The position numbers and the translations under genes are program-made. Below the pieces are notes generated by a model. That model was not told the DNA's origin and ran no database searches. It worked only from the letters and a program-made list of their open reading frames with translations. DNA of 51,454 bases from the NCBI GenBank assembly GCA_964513565.1, contig CAZENE010000025.1:1-51454 (forward strand), in the 5' to 3' direction. Origin of the DNA: Delta-02 sp964513565. Lineage in GTDB: Bacteria > Desulfobacterota > Syntrophorhabdia > Syntrophorhabdales > Syntrophorhabdaceae. The first letter of the stretch is position 1. Every line of letters begins with the position of its first letter. Shown here in pieces: positions 16,801 to 24,713 of this stretch.

Positions 16801-17081
16801 ACCTTTATCTTCGGGGCATCAAAACCCTGGAGCCGGTGCCCGTAAAGCTTCCCTCTGCCTACATACCGCCCGCGGAAACGAAAGGTTCTGATACGGAACC
16901 GGTGCCGCGTGCGGTTTCCGATGTATTGCCGTCCGATCAGAGAGTAAAGAATTTTCTTGAGGTGGAGATGGCCTTGTCGGAGGACAGAGCGAGAATCGAG
17001 GCCGGACGATGTTTGCGATGCGACCTGGCATACACGGCGGGGCTGATCGACCAGCCAGGGAACGGGAGGGACAGTAGATGA
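13836..17081 (+). CDS. NuoF-GltD fusion: NADH-binding flavoprotein joined to NAD(P)H/FAD oxidoreductase
   Basis: A 1081-residue fusion. Residues 1-110 are a thioredoxin-like [2Fe-2S] domain (GTCCQA, GCHGFCAM). Residues 150-545 are NuoF-like: the GRGGAGFSTGQKWEF FMN/NADH site, ICNADEGDPGA, and the [4Fe-4S] ligands SCGKCFTCRKG (about 475) plus TMCGLG. Instead of ending there, it continues into a GltD/NfnB-like module: Fe-S ligands CQAACPV and RVCDRKCESRC, FAD site VIGSGPAGLTAAHY (about 660), a second Rossmann site VIGGGNSAVDAA (about 790) and GVFAGGDLVTGP. Around residues 828-880 a 28-residue stretch is duplicated. NADH and a second dinucleotide could both be used, suggesting transhydrogenase or bifurcating chemistry. 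Confidence 0.85.
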   Translation: MNIHVNKFSSVDELLAEQKELAVLYDPGIPTIIIPAGTCCQASGANALIRVAKRELLQKNLVNKIRLRITGCHGFCAMEPSVLVEPRRTFYPRVNPEQMERIVDAVSRGEVIEELLFVDPVTGEAIEIQDDIPFFKKQVRNVLGHNEKLDPIRIRDYIRNDGYLAFAQIMSRQEPQYILDEVKASGLRGRGGAGFSTGQKWEFFARQRNGSAKYLICNADEGDPGAYMDRSLLEGNPHSIIEGMLIGAYATGATEGIVYVRTEYPLAIKHLNTALKQARDAGLLGENIMGTGFFFDIEIIKGAGAFVCGEETALIRSIEGRMGEPRQRPPFPIVKGLYGKPTMINNVETWANIPAIMSMGGSSFARIGTPGSSGTKIFSLVGKIRNTGLVEVPMGITIKEVVQNIGGGSPGKGQIKAIQTGGPSGGCIPASDFDLAIDYDNLKNAGSIMGSGGMIVMDNDTCMVDVARYFMGFLKDESCGKCFTCRKGTQRMYELLEDIAVGRGTPEHLDLLEELALAVKDTTMCGLGQSAPNPVLSTLRYFREEYERHIYDRRCDAFACKQLVGAPCQAACPVDTEPWRYVALIEKGNYEEAYRVVRSVNPFPRVSARVCDRKCESRCRLGSSGAEALSIRALKRFVTDRVDPSVYRPEMSDLKEDKIAVIGSGPAGLTAAHYLSLLGYRVTIFEAEDRPGGMLTCALPAYRLPPDIVTEEIRDLTNENMNFRFGHVLGSNMTLKELSDQRFKAVFIAIGAHESWSLNLENENIDGIYKSIDFLKRFNMEGVECARGRVGVIGGGNSAVDAARVALRQKNVDSVSLFYRRTRDEMPAYEEEIEAALEEGVRIETLISPVKIKVRQEEINTAIKEGVELETLVSPVRIHSKDGCLVSIECVRNRLGDADATGRLRPVEIPGSEFSVGLDTLIVAIGERPRTGTFASMGLEVDGNGRVKVDARTLATNIEGVFAGGDLVTGPNTVIDAISAGKKAARSIDLYLRGIKTLEPVPVKLPSAYIPPAETKGSDTEPVPRAVSDVLPSDQRVKNFLEVEMALSEDRARIEAGRCLRCDLAYTAGLIDQPGNGRDSR

Positions 17082-17755
17082 TCACGGCTTTAATAAACGG
17101 CTTGCCTGTGTCGGTGGAAGAAGGGACGACGATCCTTGAAGCGGCGCGCTTTTTAGGGTTCCCGATCCCCACGTTGTGTCATCATGAAGGCCTGAGCCCT
17201 TACGGGGCGTGCAGGCTGTGCGTGGTGGAGATTGGCGAAGGCCCGGGCGCCAAATTGGTATCGTCGTGCACGTATCCGATGGAAGAGGGGCTTAAGATCC
17301 GTACGGCTTCAGAGCGTGTCGTCAAGGCAAGGAGGATGGTCATAGAGCTTTTGCTGGCGTCCTGTCCTCAATCGAAGGTCATTCAGGACATTGCAGCAAG
17401 GCATGGTGTCCGCAAGCAGCGTTTCCGGCAGGAATATGAGGACTGCATACTGTGCGGCTTGTGTGTCCGCATGTGCAGGGAACAGATGATGGCCAATGCA
17501 ATCGGCTTCCGTGGCCGCGGAGAGAACAGGAGCATAGGGACGCCGTTCGATGTACGCTCGGATGTCTGCAGGCTGTGTGGCGGGTGCATGCAGATATGTC
17601 CCGCCTGTCAGCTGAGGTGTACGTATTCGGAGCCGGAGAAGGCAATCTGCGGGGGCTGTGAAAACCTGAGCCCTCCGTGTCTTACCAAAGAAAAATTCGA
17701 CGACATGATGTGCTACATGTCACCATGCGTCGCCTGCGAAATAAATAAAGATTAA
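17078..17755 (+). CDS. NuoG/HoxU-like ferredoxin subunit
   Basis: A 225-residue iron-sulfur subunit. Residues 1-75 are a plant-type [2Fe-2S] domain (TLCHHEG, YGACRLCVVE, VSSCTYP). Residues 125-175 carry two [4Fe-4S] motifs: CILCGLCVRMC...and CRLCGGCMQICPAC. The last 45 residues add further cysteines (CGGCENLSPPC, CYMSPCVAC). It is like the N-terminal part of NuoG or HoxU without the molybdopterin domain, and would link clusters between the flavin subunits. The ATGA overlap with the fusion gene means a shared transcript. Confidence 0.85.
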   Translation: MITALINGLPVSVEEGTTILEAARFLGFPIPTLCHHEGLSPYGACRLCVVEIGEGPGAKLVSSCTYPMEEGLKIRTASERVVKARRMVIELLLASCPQSKVIQDIAARHGVRKQRFRQEYEDCILCGLCVRMCREQMMANAIGFRGRGENRSIGTPFDVRSDVCRLCGGCMQICPACQLRCTYSEPEKAICGGCENLSPPCLTKEKFDDMMCYMSPCVACEINKD

Positions 17756-17774
17756 ACGAAAGGAGAACCATCGC

Positions 17775-19355
17775 ATGTCATTGTCGAAAATAAATTCCTC
17801 AAGTGCGACTTTAACCAAGAACAGGACCGAAGAATCTATCACACATACTTCAGGGATGTGCGTAACGTGTGTCGATGGCTGTATCGGTATGTGTGAAATA
17901 GGCAAGTCAGCCTACCGCGGTCACGAAGTGATATACCCGCAACCGTTCGGAGTCATAACGACCGCCGCCGAAAAACAATATCCCGTCGATTACTCTCATT
18001 TCAACATCATGGGCACGGCGACAGGCGCGCATGGCATCGGGGCCGACAGCGACAAGGCCATTTTCCCGGCGGTCAACCTTGAGGTGCGGATAGGCAATGA
18101 TGGCGGACTCAGGTTCCGCTATCCATGGATCATCTCGGGTATCGGCTCCACCAATGTCGCGAAGAACAACTGGGAAGGGCTTGCTATAGGCTCGGCGCTA
18201 TCCGGCACCGGACTCACGATAGGTGAGAATGTCGTTGGCATGGACCCCGAGACAGTATTCAAGAATGGCAGAATAGTCGATACGGCGGACCTGAAACGAC
18301 GTGTGAAGCTTTATAAGGATTTCCAGCGTGATGATTACGGCGCAATCATCGTACAGGCAAATGTCGAAGACAGCCGCCTGAGAGTACATGAGTACGCCAT
18401 TGAAAAGCTCGGCGTGGAATGTGTGGAACTCAAGTGGGGCCAGGGTGCCAAGGACATAGGCGGTGAGGTCAAAATTAAGGATCTCAAGAAAGCTCAGATG
18501 CTGCAGGAGCGGGGCTATATCGTATTGCCGAACCCAACTGACCCTAACGTCATAAAGGCATTTCAGGCGGGGGCATTCAAAGAGTTCGAGAGGCATTCCC
18601 GTGTCGGGATGGTGACCGAAGAATCATTTGCCGAAACCATAGAGGGCCTTCGCAAGGCAGGTGCCAAATATATCTTCCTGAAGACCGGTGCCTACCGTCC
18701 TGCCGATTTAGCAAGAGCAATAGCATTTGCATCCAAGTATAAGCTCGATCTTTTGACAGTGGATGCGGCTGGGGGTGGGACGGGGATGAGTCCTTGGAGA
18801 ATGATGAATGAATGGGGTGTCCCCCCCGTGGAGCTTCATTCTCTAGCATACCAATATGCGAAAAAACTCTCTGATAAGAAAAGACATTTGCCTGCGATCG
18901 CAGTGAATGGCGGATTTTCATTTGAGGACCAAATTTTTAAAGGGATTGCCATGGGTGCGCCATTTGTAAAAATGGTGGGAATGGCCCGTGCACCTATTGC
19001 AGCAGCAATGGTAGGCAAAACGATAGGTCTTTCGATTGCTGCGCAGCAGGTCCCCGTCTACGTGGAAAGGTTTGGCAATTCTAAGGACGAGATCTTTGTT
19101 ACCGCGAGTTCTTTGCGCCAGGAACTGGGGAACGAAACATTCGAGAAGGTACCGACCGGTGCACTCGGGCTTTACACATACTACGAAAGGCTTGCACAGG
19201 GACTTCGCCAGCTTATGGCCGGCAGCAGGAAGTTCTCACTTGAGCATATCTCGCGTAATGATCTGGCTGCGCTTACGCGCGAAGCTGCGGATATCAGCCA
19301 AATCTCGTACGTCATGGACGTCGATAAGGATGAGATAGACAGGATCCTGACATAG
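17775..19355 (+). CDS. FMN-binding glutamate-synthase-type subunit (GltB domain 2 family)
   Basis: AAAGGAGA precedes ATG 17775. The 526-residue protein has an N-terminal Cys cluster (CVTCVDGCIGMCEIG, residues 28-43) and then the GltB-type FMN/Fe-S barrel: SGIGSTNVAKNN, KWGQGAKDIGGEV, DLLTVDAAGGGTGMSPWRMM, PAIAVNGGFSFEDQIFKGIAMGA and KMVGMARAP. Stand-alone proteins of this type lack the glutaminase domain, so they need not make glutamate. As the last gene of the operon it probably supplies another flavin site to the NuoEF-GltD complex. The physiological acceptor is unknown. No clear terminator was seen in 19356-19482. Confidence 0.8.
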   Translation: MSLSKINSSSATLTKNRTEESITHTSGMCVTCVDGCIGMCEIGKSAYRGHEVIYPQPFGVITTAAEKQYPVDYSHFNIMGTATGAHGIGADSDKAIFPAVNLEVRIGNDGGLRFRYPWIISGIGSTNVAKNNWEGLAIGSALSGTGLTIGENVVGMDPETVFKNGRIVDTADLKRRVKLYKDFQRDDYGAIIVQANVEDSRLRVHEYAIEKLGVECVELKWGQGAKDIGGEVKIKDLKKAQMLQERGYIVLPNPTDPNVIKAFQAGAFKEFERHSRVGMVTEESFAETIEGLRKAGAKYIFLKTGAYRPADLARAIAFASKYKLDLLTVDAAGGGTGMSPWRMMNEWGVPPVELHSLAYQYAKKLSDKKRHLPAIAVNGGFSFEDQIFKGIAMGAPFVKMVGMARAPIAAAMVGKTIGLSIAAQQVPVYVERFGNSKDEIFVTASSLRQELGNETFEKVPTGALGLYTYYERLAQGLRQLMAGSRKFSLEHISRNDLAALTREAADISQISYVMDVDKDEIDRILT

Positions 19356-19482
19356 GGGATCTTCGGCATTAAGGCCCCGAACGGTTTTTGGTCGTGCGCA
19401 GTCCCAGGGCACATTTCGATCTCGATGTGTTCTTTGAGGTAAAAGAGCAATATTACTTTCACAATGGGGGCGTAAAAGCCGG

Positions 19483-19797
19483 TCAGATGAGCTTTAATGC
19501 TCTCAGAACCTCTTCTTTTTGTTCCGGGCTTTGAGGCGGGAATCCCAGCGCTTCAAGTTCGTCATCCAGGTATTTTGTAAATTGCAGAATGGCAGGATTA
19601 GCCGCATGATGAAGTACTCTTGAAAAATTGAGGGCCAGCAGATAACTTAAACCGTTGACTGTTTTGCAGCATATGTCGGTCACATCTCGCGATTGTTCGG
19701 GCGGGGTTTTATCTTTCACTTCTTCCCGAAAGATACTCCTGAGAATGAGATCTTCTTCCGCATCGGGGTTTAAAGCCAGTATTCGCGGAAAGGCCAA
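19483..19797 (-). CDS. Small helical protein, unknown
   Basis: The reverse-strand frame from a TTG at 19797 gives 104 residues (MAFPRILALNPDAEEDLILR...). The same frame remains open upstream with protein-like sequence, HRKSKREAQKFADRIAL, but without an ATG. A different frame upstream opens with MQMERIIHYIGRS after an AGAGG run, so the real N-terminus may have been split by a frameshift near 19845-19860. The protein is acidic and helical and I do not recognise it. It lies downstream of the antiporter gene and could share its transcript. Confidence 0.45.
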   Translation of the reverse strand: MAFPRILALNPDAEEDLILRSIFREEVKDKTPPEQSRDVTDICCKTVNGLSYLLALNFSRVLHHAANPAILQFTKYLDDELEALGFPPQSPEQKEEVLRALKLI

Positions 19798-19905
19798 CGC
19801 TATTCTGTCTGCAAATTTCTGCGCTTCCCTTTTGGACTTCCTGTGTGTAAATAGATCTGCCGATATAGTGAATTATTCGCTCCATTTGCATCCGCCTCTT
19901 TACAA

Positions 19906-21378
19906 TCACGATCCCGGTTTTTTCCACTTCATGAGTATCTCCCGGACCTTTTCAAGGTTCTTGCTGTTGGCGAGGAACAGAATAACGTCTCCGCCTTCCA
20001 GCACGGTGCCCCCGCTTGGTACAAAAAACTCTTCATTGCGGTTTACGAGCACGATGAGGCTGTCTGAAGGAAGACCGAGTTCGACTATCGGCCTGCCAGA
20101 GACCTCCGAATTATAGGGAATGATAAAGTCGTGAAGCTGAGTGTCGACCCCGTCTATGGGAGCAAATTCAATGGGGTATTGCCGTTTCTTTTGCATGGGC
20201 GCCTGAAGTTTCAACAGACGCGCAACGACGGGGATCGACCAGCCCTGGAACAGGGCCGAGGTCAGGACGATGAAAAAGACAATATTAAATATTCCTTCTG
20301 AACCGGCAACGCCAGCCAAAAGGGGAAACGTTGCCAGAACGATGGGCACCGACCCCCTCAGTCCGACCCAGGAAACGAGGACCTTTTCTTTCCATTCAAG
20401 CCGGGCGAAGAGGAGCGAAAGAAAGACGCTCACAGGGCGGGCGACGAACATGAGAAAGGCCGAACAGGCTAGACCGGCCCCAACTATGGGGATAATGCGG
20501 GAGGGAAAGACGAGGAGACCGAGGGTGACAAACATGGTGATCTGACTTAGCCACGCGAGTCCGTCGAAGAAGCGCAGCAGGCTCCTTTTGTATACAAACT
20601 CGCTGTTGCCCGCTATCAGGCCGGCTAAATAAACCGCCAGGAATCCGCTTCCTCCCGCTGCAGCCGTCACGCCATAGGTAAGTAGGGCCAGGGCAAGAAA
20701 GAAAACAGGGTAGACGCCCTCGTAATAGGACTTCAATCGATTGAGCAGTTCAACCGTTGCCTTTCCGAAGAAAAGTCCGAAGATGATCCCGAACCCCACC
20801 TGCTGTACAAACAAGAGGGCGATGGACCCCGCTGAGGTTTGCGGGTTCATGATGACCTCAATGATACCTATGGTAAGAAGGACCGCCATAGGGTCGTTGC
20901 TGCCCGATTCAAACTCGAGCAGGGGCCTCAAGCGTCCCCGAAGACTTATGTTCTTGGACCGAAGAACGGAAAAGACAGCTGCGGCGTCTGTCGATGACAC
21001 GACCGCCCCGAGGAGCAAGGCGTTGAGTAACGTAAACTTGAGAAAAAAGAACACGAACAGACCGACTCCGAGTGCCGTAAGTAAAACTCCAACTGTCGCC
21101 AGGCTTGCCGCCGGGAAGAAGGACGGTTTGACCTCTGACCACTTTGTATCGAGGCCGCCGGCAAAGAGAATAAAAACGAGCGCAATGACTCCAATGGATT
21201 GAGAAAGGTGAGCGTCATCAAAATAGATCCCGCCGGGTCCTTCTGAACCGGCAAGCATCCCGATGCCGAGGAACAATAGCAGTACCGGGAGGCCAAGGTT
21301 TTCCGACAGCCGGGCGACACCTATGCTGACAATAATGAGGAGTGATCCTATTAGGAGAACATGTTCGATCGGTATCAT
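19906..21378 (-). CDS. K+/H+ antiporter, NhaP2/CvrA type
   Basis: A CPA1-family antiporter of 490 residues. The start MIPIEHVLLIGSLLIIVS at 21378 fits family N-termini better than the longer open frame. About 12-13 membrane segments follow. Conserved motifs include LFLGIGMLAGSEGPGG, GAVVSSTDAAAVFS and LEFESGSNDPMAV (ion-binding Asp region), GFLAVYLAGLIAGN and WVGLRGSVPIVLA. The C-terminal 85 residues form an RCK_C-like domain (SGRPIVELGLPSDSLIVLVN), and the extra CorC-like domain of E. coli NhaP2 is absent. It exchanges K+ or Na+ for protons at the inner membrane. A universal stress protein gene lies upstream on the same strand. Confidence 0.85.
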   Translation of the reverse strand: MIPIEHVLLIGSLLIIVSIGVARLSENLGLPVLLLFLGIGMLAGSEGPGGIYFDDAHLSQSIGVIALVFILFAGGLDTKWSEVKPSFFPAASLATVGVLLTALGVGLFVFFFLKFTLLNALLLGAVVSSTDAAAVFSVLRSKNISLRGRLRPLLEFESGSNDPMAVLLTIGIIEVIMNPQTSAGSIALLFVQQVGFGIIFGLFFGKATVELLNRLKSYYEGVYPVFFLALALLTYGVTAAAGGSGFLAVYLAGLIAGNSEFVYKRSLLRFFDGLAWLSQITMFVTLGLLVFPSRIIPIVGAGLACSAFLMFVARPVSVFLSLLFARLEWKEKVLVSWVGLRGSVPIVLATFPLLAGVAGSEGIFNIVFFIVLTSALFQGWSIPVVARLLKLQAPMQKKRQYPIEFAPIDGVDTQLHDFIIPYNSEVSGRPIVELGLPSDSLIVLVNRNEEFFVPSGGTVLEGGDVILFLANSKNLEKVREILMKWKKPGS

Positions 21379-21480
21379 AGAAATGTTCCAGTTTCGACGA
21401 TGAAGGCTGTGAAGCCCACTCCCGGATGCCACTCATGACTGGATCGCCACGGCCGAACGATGATCGTTACACCCAGCCTG

Positions 21481-22359
21481 CTACTGTGCAACGAGCACAT
21501 CACATCGTGATTGAGACAGCATGTGGATGGTCACGCTGCCAAGCAGGAACTCTTCGATGCGTGACCTCCCGTGTTTACCGACAACTATAAGATCGGGGTC
21601 CCATTTATCGGCTATCTCCGGCAGCTTTGCTGAAGGATGCCCGTATTCGACCTGTCGAATTATCCTGTTTGCACCCGCTTTCGCATCTTCCAGACAGGTG
21701 TTCATTTGCATCTCTGCGTCAGCTCTGGTTTTCGCGCGATACTCTGCGATGGTTTTGTCGGATGCACCGGCTGAGATCATCTGTCTTTCGAAGATAGGTT
21801 CGTACACATGGACCATATTAAAAAGGGATCCGGGAGCTATCGCGGGACCCAGGTCCATGGCTTTACGGGAGTTTGATGAGAAGTCGACGGCAACGAGAAC
21901 TCTTTCATAGGACCTGAGGGGCCTGTTCTTGACAATAAGGACAGACCTCGTCGTTTTGCCGAGAAGCCTCTGGGATGTGGTTCCAAGAGCCACTTCGCGG
22001 ACCCGGTGCCTCCCGTGAGCGCCGATCACAAGCAGGTCGTATTCTGAAGCAGCCTCGACGATGACGTCCAACGTACCACCCGTGCGGACATGTGGTTCCA
22101 GAAAGAATCCTGACGATTGACGGACTTCCCCGGCAAGCTGTGCCAGCGAACGTGTGGCGTCATCGAAGATGCCATGCTTGACTTCAGCGGGTGAGTTTAT
22201 GAACTGCTTCAAGCTGTCCAACCACGATTGTTCCAACACGTGCAGCAAAGCCCCTCTCTGCATCTCCAGTGTTGTGCCCAGCATAGCAGCGCGTTCCGCA
22301 GCATGCCGGGAGCCGGTAGAAAAATCGGTTGCAGCCAGAATAGAGCGAACATGCGTCAT
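21481..22359 (-). CDS. Universal stress protein with two Usp domains
   Basis: ATG at 22359 is chosen because a purine run (GAAAGGGGGGG) lies six bases upstream. The protein (292 residues) has two UspA folds. The first is residues 4-145: ILAATDFS, then VIGAHGRHRVREVALGTTSQRLL and VLIVK. The second is residues 150-292: RVLVAVDFSSNS, then VVGKHGRSRIEEFLLGSVTIHML and CDVLVAQ. G-x2-G-x9-G-S/T in both suggests ATP binding. Tandem Usp proteins are cytoplasmic and often sit beside ion transporters; here it precedes an antiporter gene with about 100 bases between, so co-regulation under stress is likely. Confidence 0.85.
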   Translation of the reverse strand: MTHVRSILAATDFSTGSRHAAERAAMLGTTLEMQRGALLHVLEQSWLDSLKQFINSPAEVKHGIFDDATRSLAQLAGEVRQSSGFFLEPHVRTGGTLDVIVEAASEYDLLVIGAHGRHRVREVALGTTSQRLLGKTTRSVLIVKNRPLRSYERVLVAVDFSSNSRKAMDLGPAIAPGSLFNMVHVYEPIFERQMISAGASDKTIAEYRAKTRADAEMQMNTCLEDAKAGANRIIRQVEYGHPSAKLPEIADKWDPDLIVVGKHGRSRIEEFLLGSVTIHMLSQSRCDVLVAQ

Positions 22360-22723
22360 GTCCAACCCCCCCTTTCTTCTTCAGGCGATCCGGACTGGTT
22401 GTCATTTCCGGTAGGATCTTACCGAGGGCCGACGGGCCCTTCCGGTCGGTCGTCGGCCGCGAGAAACAGTAAGGCCTTAAACAGCAGGGGATCACCGTTT
22501 TGTCCCCGTTGACTCATTTGCTTTTCTGCGACCGGGTTGTTGTCCAGCATATTTACAGAGTTCCCGAAAAAAAATACAACCGTTCCCTCCCGGTCGGGAG
22601 CTTACAGAAACAAGACCTGTGTTCATTATACCAGATATAACAAGGAATTAATCACCCTCATGCTGGAGGAGGAGATAAACAACGGGAAAACGCCCGCTGA
22701 CAAAGACGGTGTGACGCGGTGTT
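22360..22723. other. Intergenic region with a GGCCGACG hairpin
   Basis: GGCCGACG (22427-22434) and CGTCGGCC (22451-22458) form a perfect 8-bp stem, and CGGTA/TACCG lies beside it. On the minus strand this is the leader of the universal stress protein gene, 70-100 bases from its start. Short frames exist, for example a 43-codon minus-strand one at 22419-22550, but I see no convincing gene. Confidence 0.35.
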
Positions 22724-23005
22724 TTATCCGCGTTCGGCGTGTATCCCGGCCACTATACTAATGCTTTGTTCATTCAAGCGTTCGGCCTCTTGGTTCTTCC
22801 TGTCGTTAATAGCCTGACACTCAGAATTGGGTAATAGAAGTTGCGTTAATGCCGAGCCCTCAGGCAGATATGAGTTCTGGACCGTTTTCCCCGGTTCGGT
22901 TTCGATGATTGTTATAAACGCATTCTCATTGAGGCGGCATAGCCTGGCTAATTCTTCCAGCGCCGGCATTATCCTGGCTCTGAAGATTATTTTGTCCTTG
23001 TTCAT
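22724..23005 (-). CDS. Small protein of unknown function
   Basis: The reverse-strand ATG at 23005 overlaps the stop of the preceding gene (ATGA), so it is translated in a two-gene operon. The 93 residues begin MNKDKIIFRARIMPALEELA, then RLCRLNENAFITIIETEPG, which looks like a small alpha/beta domain. The C-terminal third (AINDRKNQEAERLNEQSIS) is probably helical. No family is recognised, and no signal peptide or membrane segment is present. Confidence 0.55.
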   Translation of the reverse strand: MNKDKIIFRARIMPALEELARLCRLNENAFITIIETEPGKTVQNSYLPEGSALTQLLLPNSECQAINDRKNQEAERLNEQSISIVAGIHAERG

Positions 23006-23244
23006 CCTTGCCTCCCTGTCCCTTTTATTCCCAAGAGGTCCTTTATGCCCTGTTGGATCCTGTCACGCTCGGCCTGAACAGATTCGCGGATAATGCGATT
23101 AATCTCCACTTCCAGGACCTCGCCGAGGCGGCTTTGGCCCGTTTTATCGACGTGTTTTACGGAAAACTGTAAGATATGGTCATTCTCCAAGTGTAATACG
23201 AGAACAGGGTCATCCTGGTCTTTATAAATTATCTTAAATGACAT
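23002..23244 (-). CDS. Small protein of unknown function
   Basis: A strong ribosome site (AAGGGGGAG) lies four to five bases before the ATG. The 80-residue product opens with two beta strands (SFKIIYKDQDDPVLVLHLEN, HILQFSVKHVDK) and ends in a charged helix (EVEINRIIRESVQAERDRIQ, QGIKDLLGI). The pattern suggests a small beta-helix protein, possibly a partner of the next gene, whose start overlaps its stop. Function unknown. Confidence 0.6.
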   Translation of the reverse strand: MSFKIIYKDQDDPVLVLHLENDHILQFSVKHVDKTGQSRLGEVLEVEINRIIRESVQAERDRIQQGIKDLLGIKGTGRQG

Positions 23245-23393
23245 TTGCTCCCCCTTAATTAATTACGCCATAATTTGTTCGCTCTTGGCGATCACAAGAG
23301 TTGGAGATAGAACGAGAAACTTTCGTGGAAATCGGCGGGGAATAAGATTTTTGTTTTCGATCAAGATTCATGATTTTTGCCTTATAACGAAAA

Positions 23394-24485
23394 TTACACC
23401 GTTCCCAGCATCTCGGAATTCCTGAATTCCAGGTAGTTTTGATCAATAAGCGGATAATCCCAGGTACCGCCCCTGTGGACGATGTTCCCGCCAAAACCGG
23501 TCTTGAATCGGTGCATGCCGAAGAAGGGATGCTCGGGGTTTGGCGAGGGTGCGACAGCACCCATATCGTAGGTAGCGCATCCTCTTGCGCGCGCCAGGCG
23601 GATGCCCGCCCACTGCACCGCGTAAGGGGCCATCATGTTCCGGTTGTGATTCGAGGATGCGCCGAAAAGATACGTTGCCATCTTCCCCGATATCGTAATG
23701 ATCGCGCCGGCGAGAGCCTCCTTCCTATACTTTGCCAGGAGAAAATAAATTTCAGACGAGTCAGGGCATGAAGCAAGAGCGGAATAAAGCGCAGAGAAAT
23801 AATTGTAACTGCATGTTTCGAACCTGTTGCGTTCCGAGGTCTGGCAGTAGAGGTCATAAAAGGCAGGCAACTCGTTGATACCGCAAAAAGTCACCCCGAT
23901 ACCTTTCCGCCTGGCAAGACGTATGTTATATCGGGTTTTTGGCTTCATGCCAGCCAGGATCTCTTCTTCGGATTGTGCAAGGTCAATGACAAGGGCGTCG
24001 GCCACGGTCATGTCAACGGCTGCCTTGCGAAGGTTCCGCCAGCGTGTGCCGAAATTCATGCGGATCTCCTGAAGCCTCGGCTCAGGGCGGACAGAACCGT
24101 CCGGATATATCCGCGGTTCCGTTGCATCGTCAGCATATTGTGACGGCCAGGGAAGATCATAGCGTATGAAGGCCAGATTTGCTCCGATGTGATGTATAAG
24201 CGCTCCCGAGAGATCCTCGAGGAAAGGGCCGTACTCTTCAGGAACGGGCCCATTCTCGGGCCCCTGTTGGACATACGCCGCGTTGATTCCCTTGCCCAGA
24301 TGCCGCGTGAGGACAAGGACATCGCCTTTTGTTCCTGCAGATTCAAAATCGAAGGCGTGTGTCTTCCAGCCGAGCTGCAACTTTACCTCGCTCCAGAATG
24401 CGGTTTGGAAGAGAATGTCGGTCGGGTTAAGAGACCATGCATCCTTCGGCACAACATTCGTGCTATGTGTACACTCGATTTCCAT
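23394..24485 (-). CDS. FemAB/FemX-like aminoacyl or acyltransferase (GNAT fold)
   Basis: The ATG at 24485 follows AGGAGGG and gives about 363 residues; the open frame extends further but lacks a start signal. Family traits are LFQTAFWSEVKLQLGWKTHA near the N-terminus, R-NFGTRWRNLRKA, KTRYNIRLARRKGI (the substrate-binding basic segment), FYDLYCQTSERN, AGAIITISGKMATYLFGASS, APYAVQWAGIRLARARG and YDMGAV near the end. Such proteins add amino acids from tRNA to peptidoglycan bridges or modify lipids and exopolysaccharides. In a presumed Gram-negative, the second role is more likely. It is divergent from the sigma-54 promoter of the adjacent kinase gene. Confidence 0.75.
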   Translation of the reverse strand: MEIECTHSTNVVPKDAWSLNPTDILFQTAFWSEVKLQLGWKTHAFDFESAGTKGDVLVLTRHLGKGINAAYVQQGPENGPVPEEYGPFLEDLSGALIHHIGANLAFIRYDLPWPSQYADDATEPRIYPDGSVRPEPRLQEIRMNFGTRWRNLRKAAVDMTVADALVIDLAQSEEEILAGMKPKTRYNIRLARRKGIGVTFCGINELPAFYDLYCQTSERNRFETCSYNYFSALYSALASCPDSSEIYFLLAKYRKEALAGAIITISGKMATYLFGASSNHNRNMMAPYAVQWAGIRLARARGCATYDMGAVAPSPNPEHPFFGMHRFKTGFGGNIVHRGGTWDYPLIDQNYLEFRNSEMLGTV

Positions 24486-24633
24486 TGTGAACCAGCCCTC
24501 CTGTACGGTACATGGAACCGGGAAGAAAGCGGAATCTTCCTTCCCGGCATGAGGGCCGCACTGCTGTCTTTCCGAACGGATAAAACGACCACGGCCCGTA
24601 TTGTTTATATGCAAACCCCAGGCCAGTTGAACG

Positions 24634-24649
24634 TGGCATCATTATTGCC
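24634..24649 (+). promoter_or_regulatory. Sigma-54 promoter of the kinase-regulator pair
   Basis: TGGCATC-ATTA-TTGCC is close to the consensus TGGCACG-N4-TTGCW, with GG and GC ten bases apart. It lies 65 bases before the kinase start. The downstream regulator is a sigma-54 activator, so the pair may activate its own transcription. Confidence 0.65.
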
Positions 24650-24713
24650 TGTTAAAAAGGAGAGAGTCTTTTTGTGTTATAATAGAGTCTACTAATATTA
24701 CCGGGGTCAACAT

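Noticed and set aside
22419..22550. 43-codon minus-strand frame upstream of the universal stress protein
   Set aside because: It has a weak ribosome site and its end is formed by the GGCCGACG hairpin; no recognisable features.
22537..22761. 74-codon plus-strand frame opposite the small minus-strand operon
   Set aside because: TTG start without a ribosome site, no protein-like pattern, and its end overlaps the minus-strand gene.
24599..24620. Possible activator dyad (ATTGTTTATATGCAAAC) before the kinase promoter
   Set aside because: The spacing is one base off the GTTG-N5-TGCAAC pattern and it is too close to the -24 element for an enhancer.
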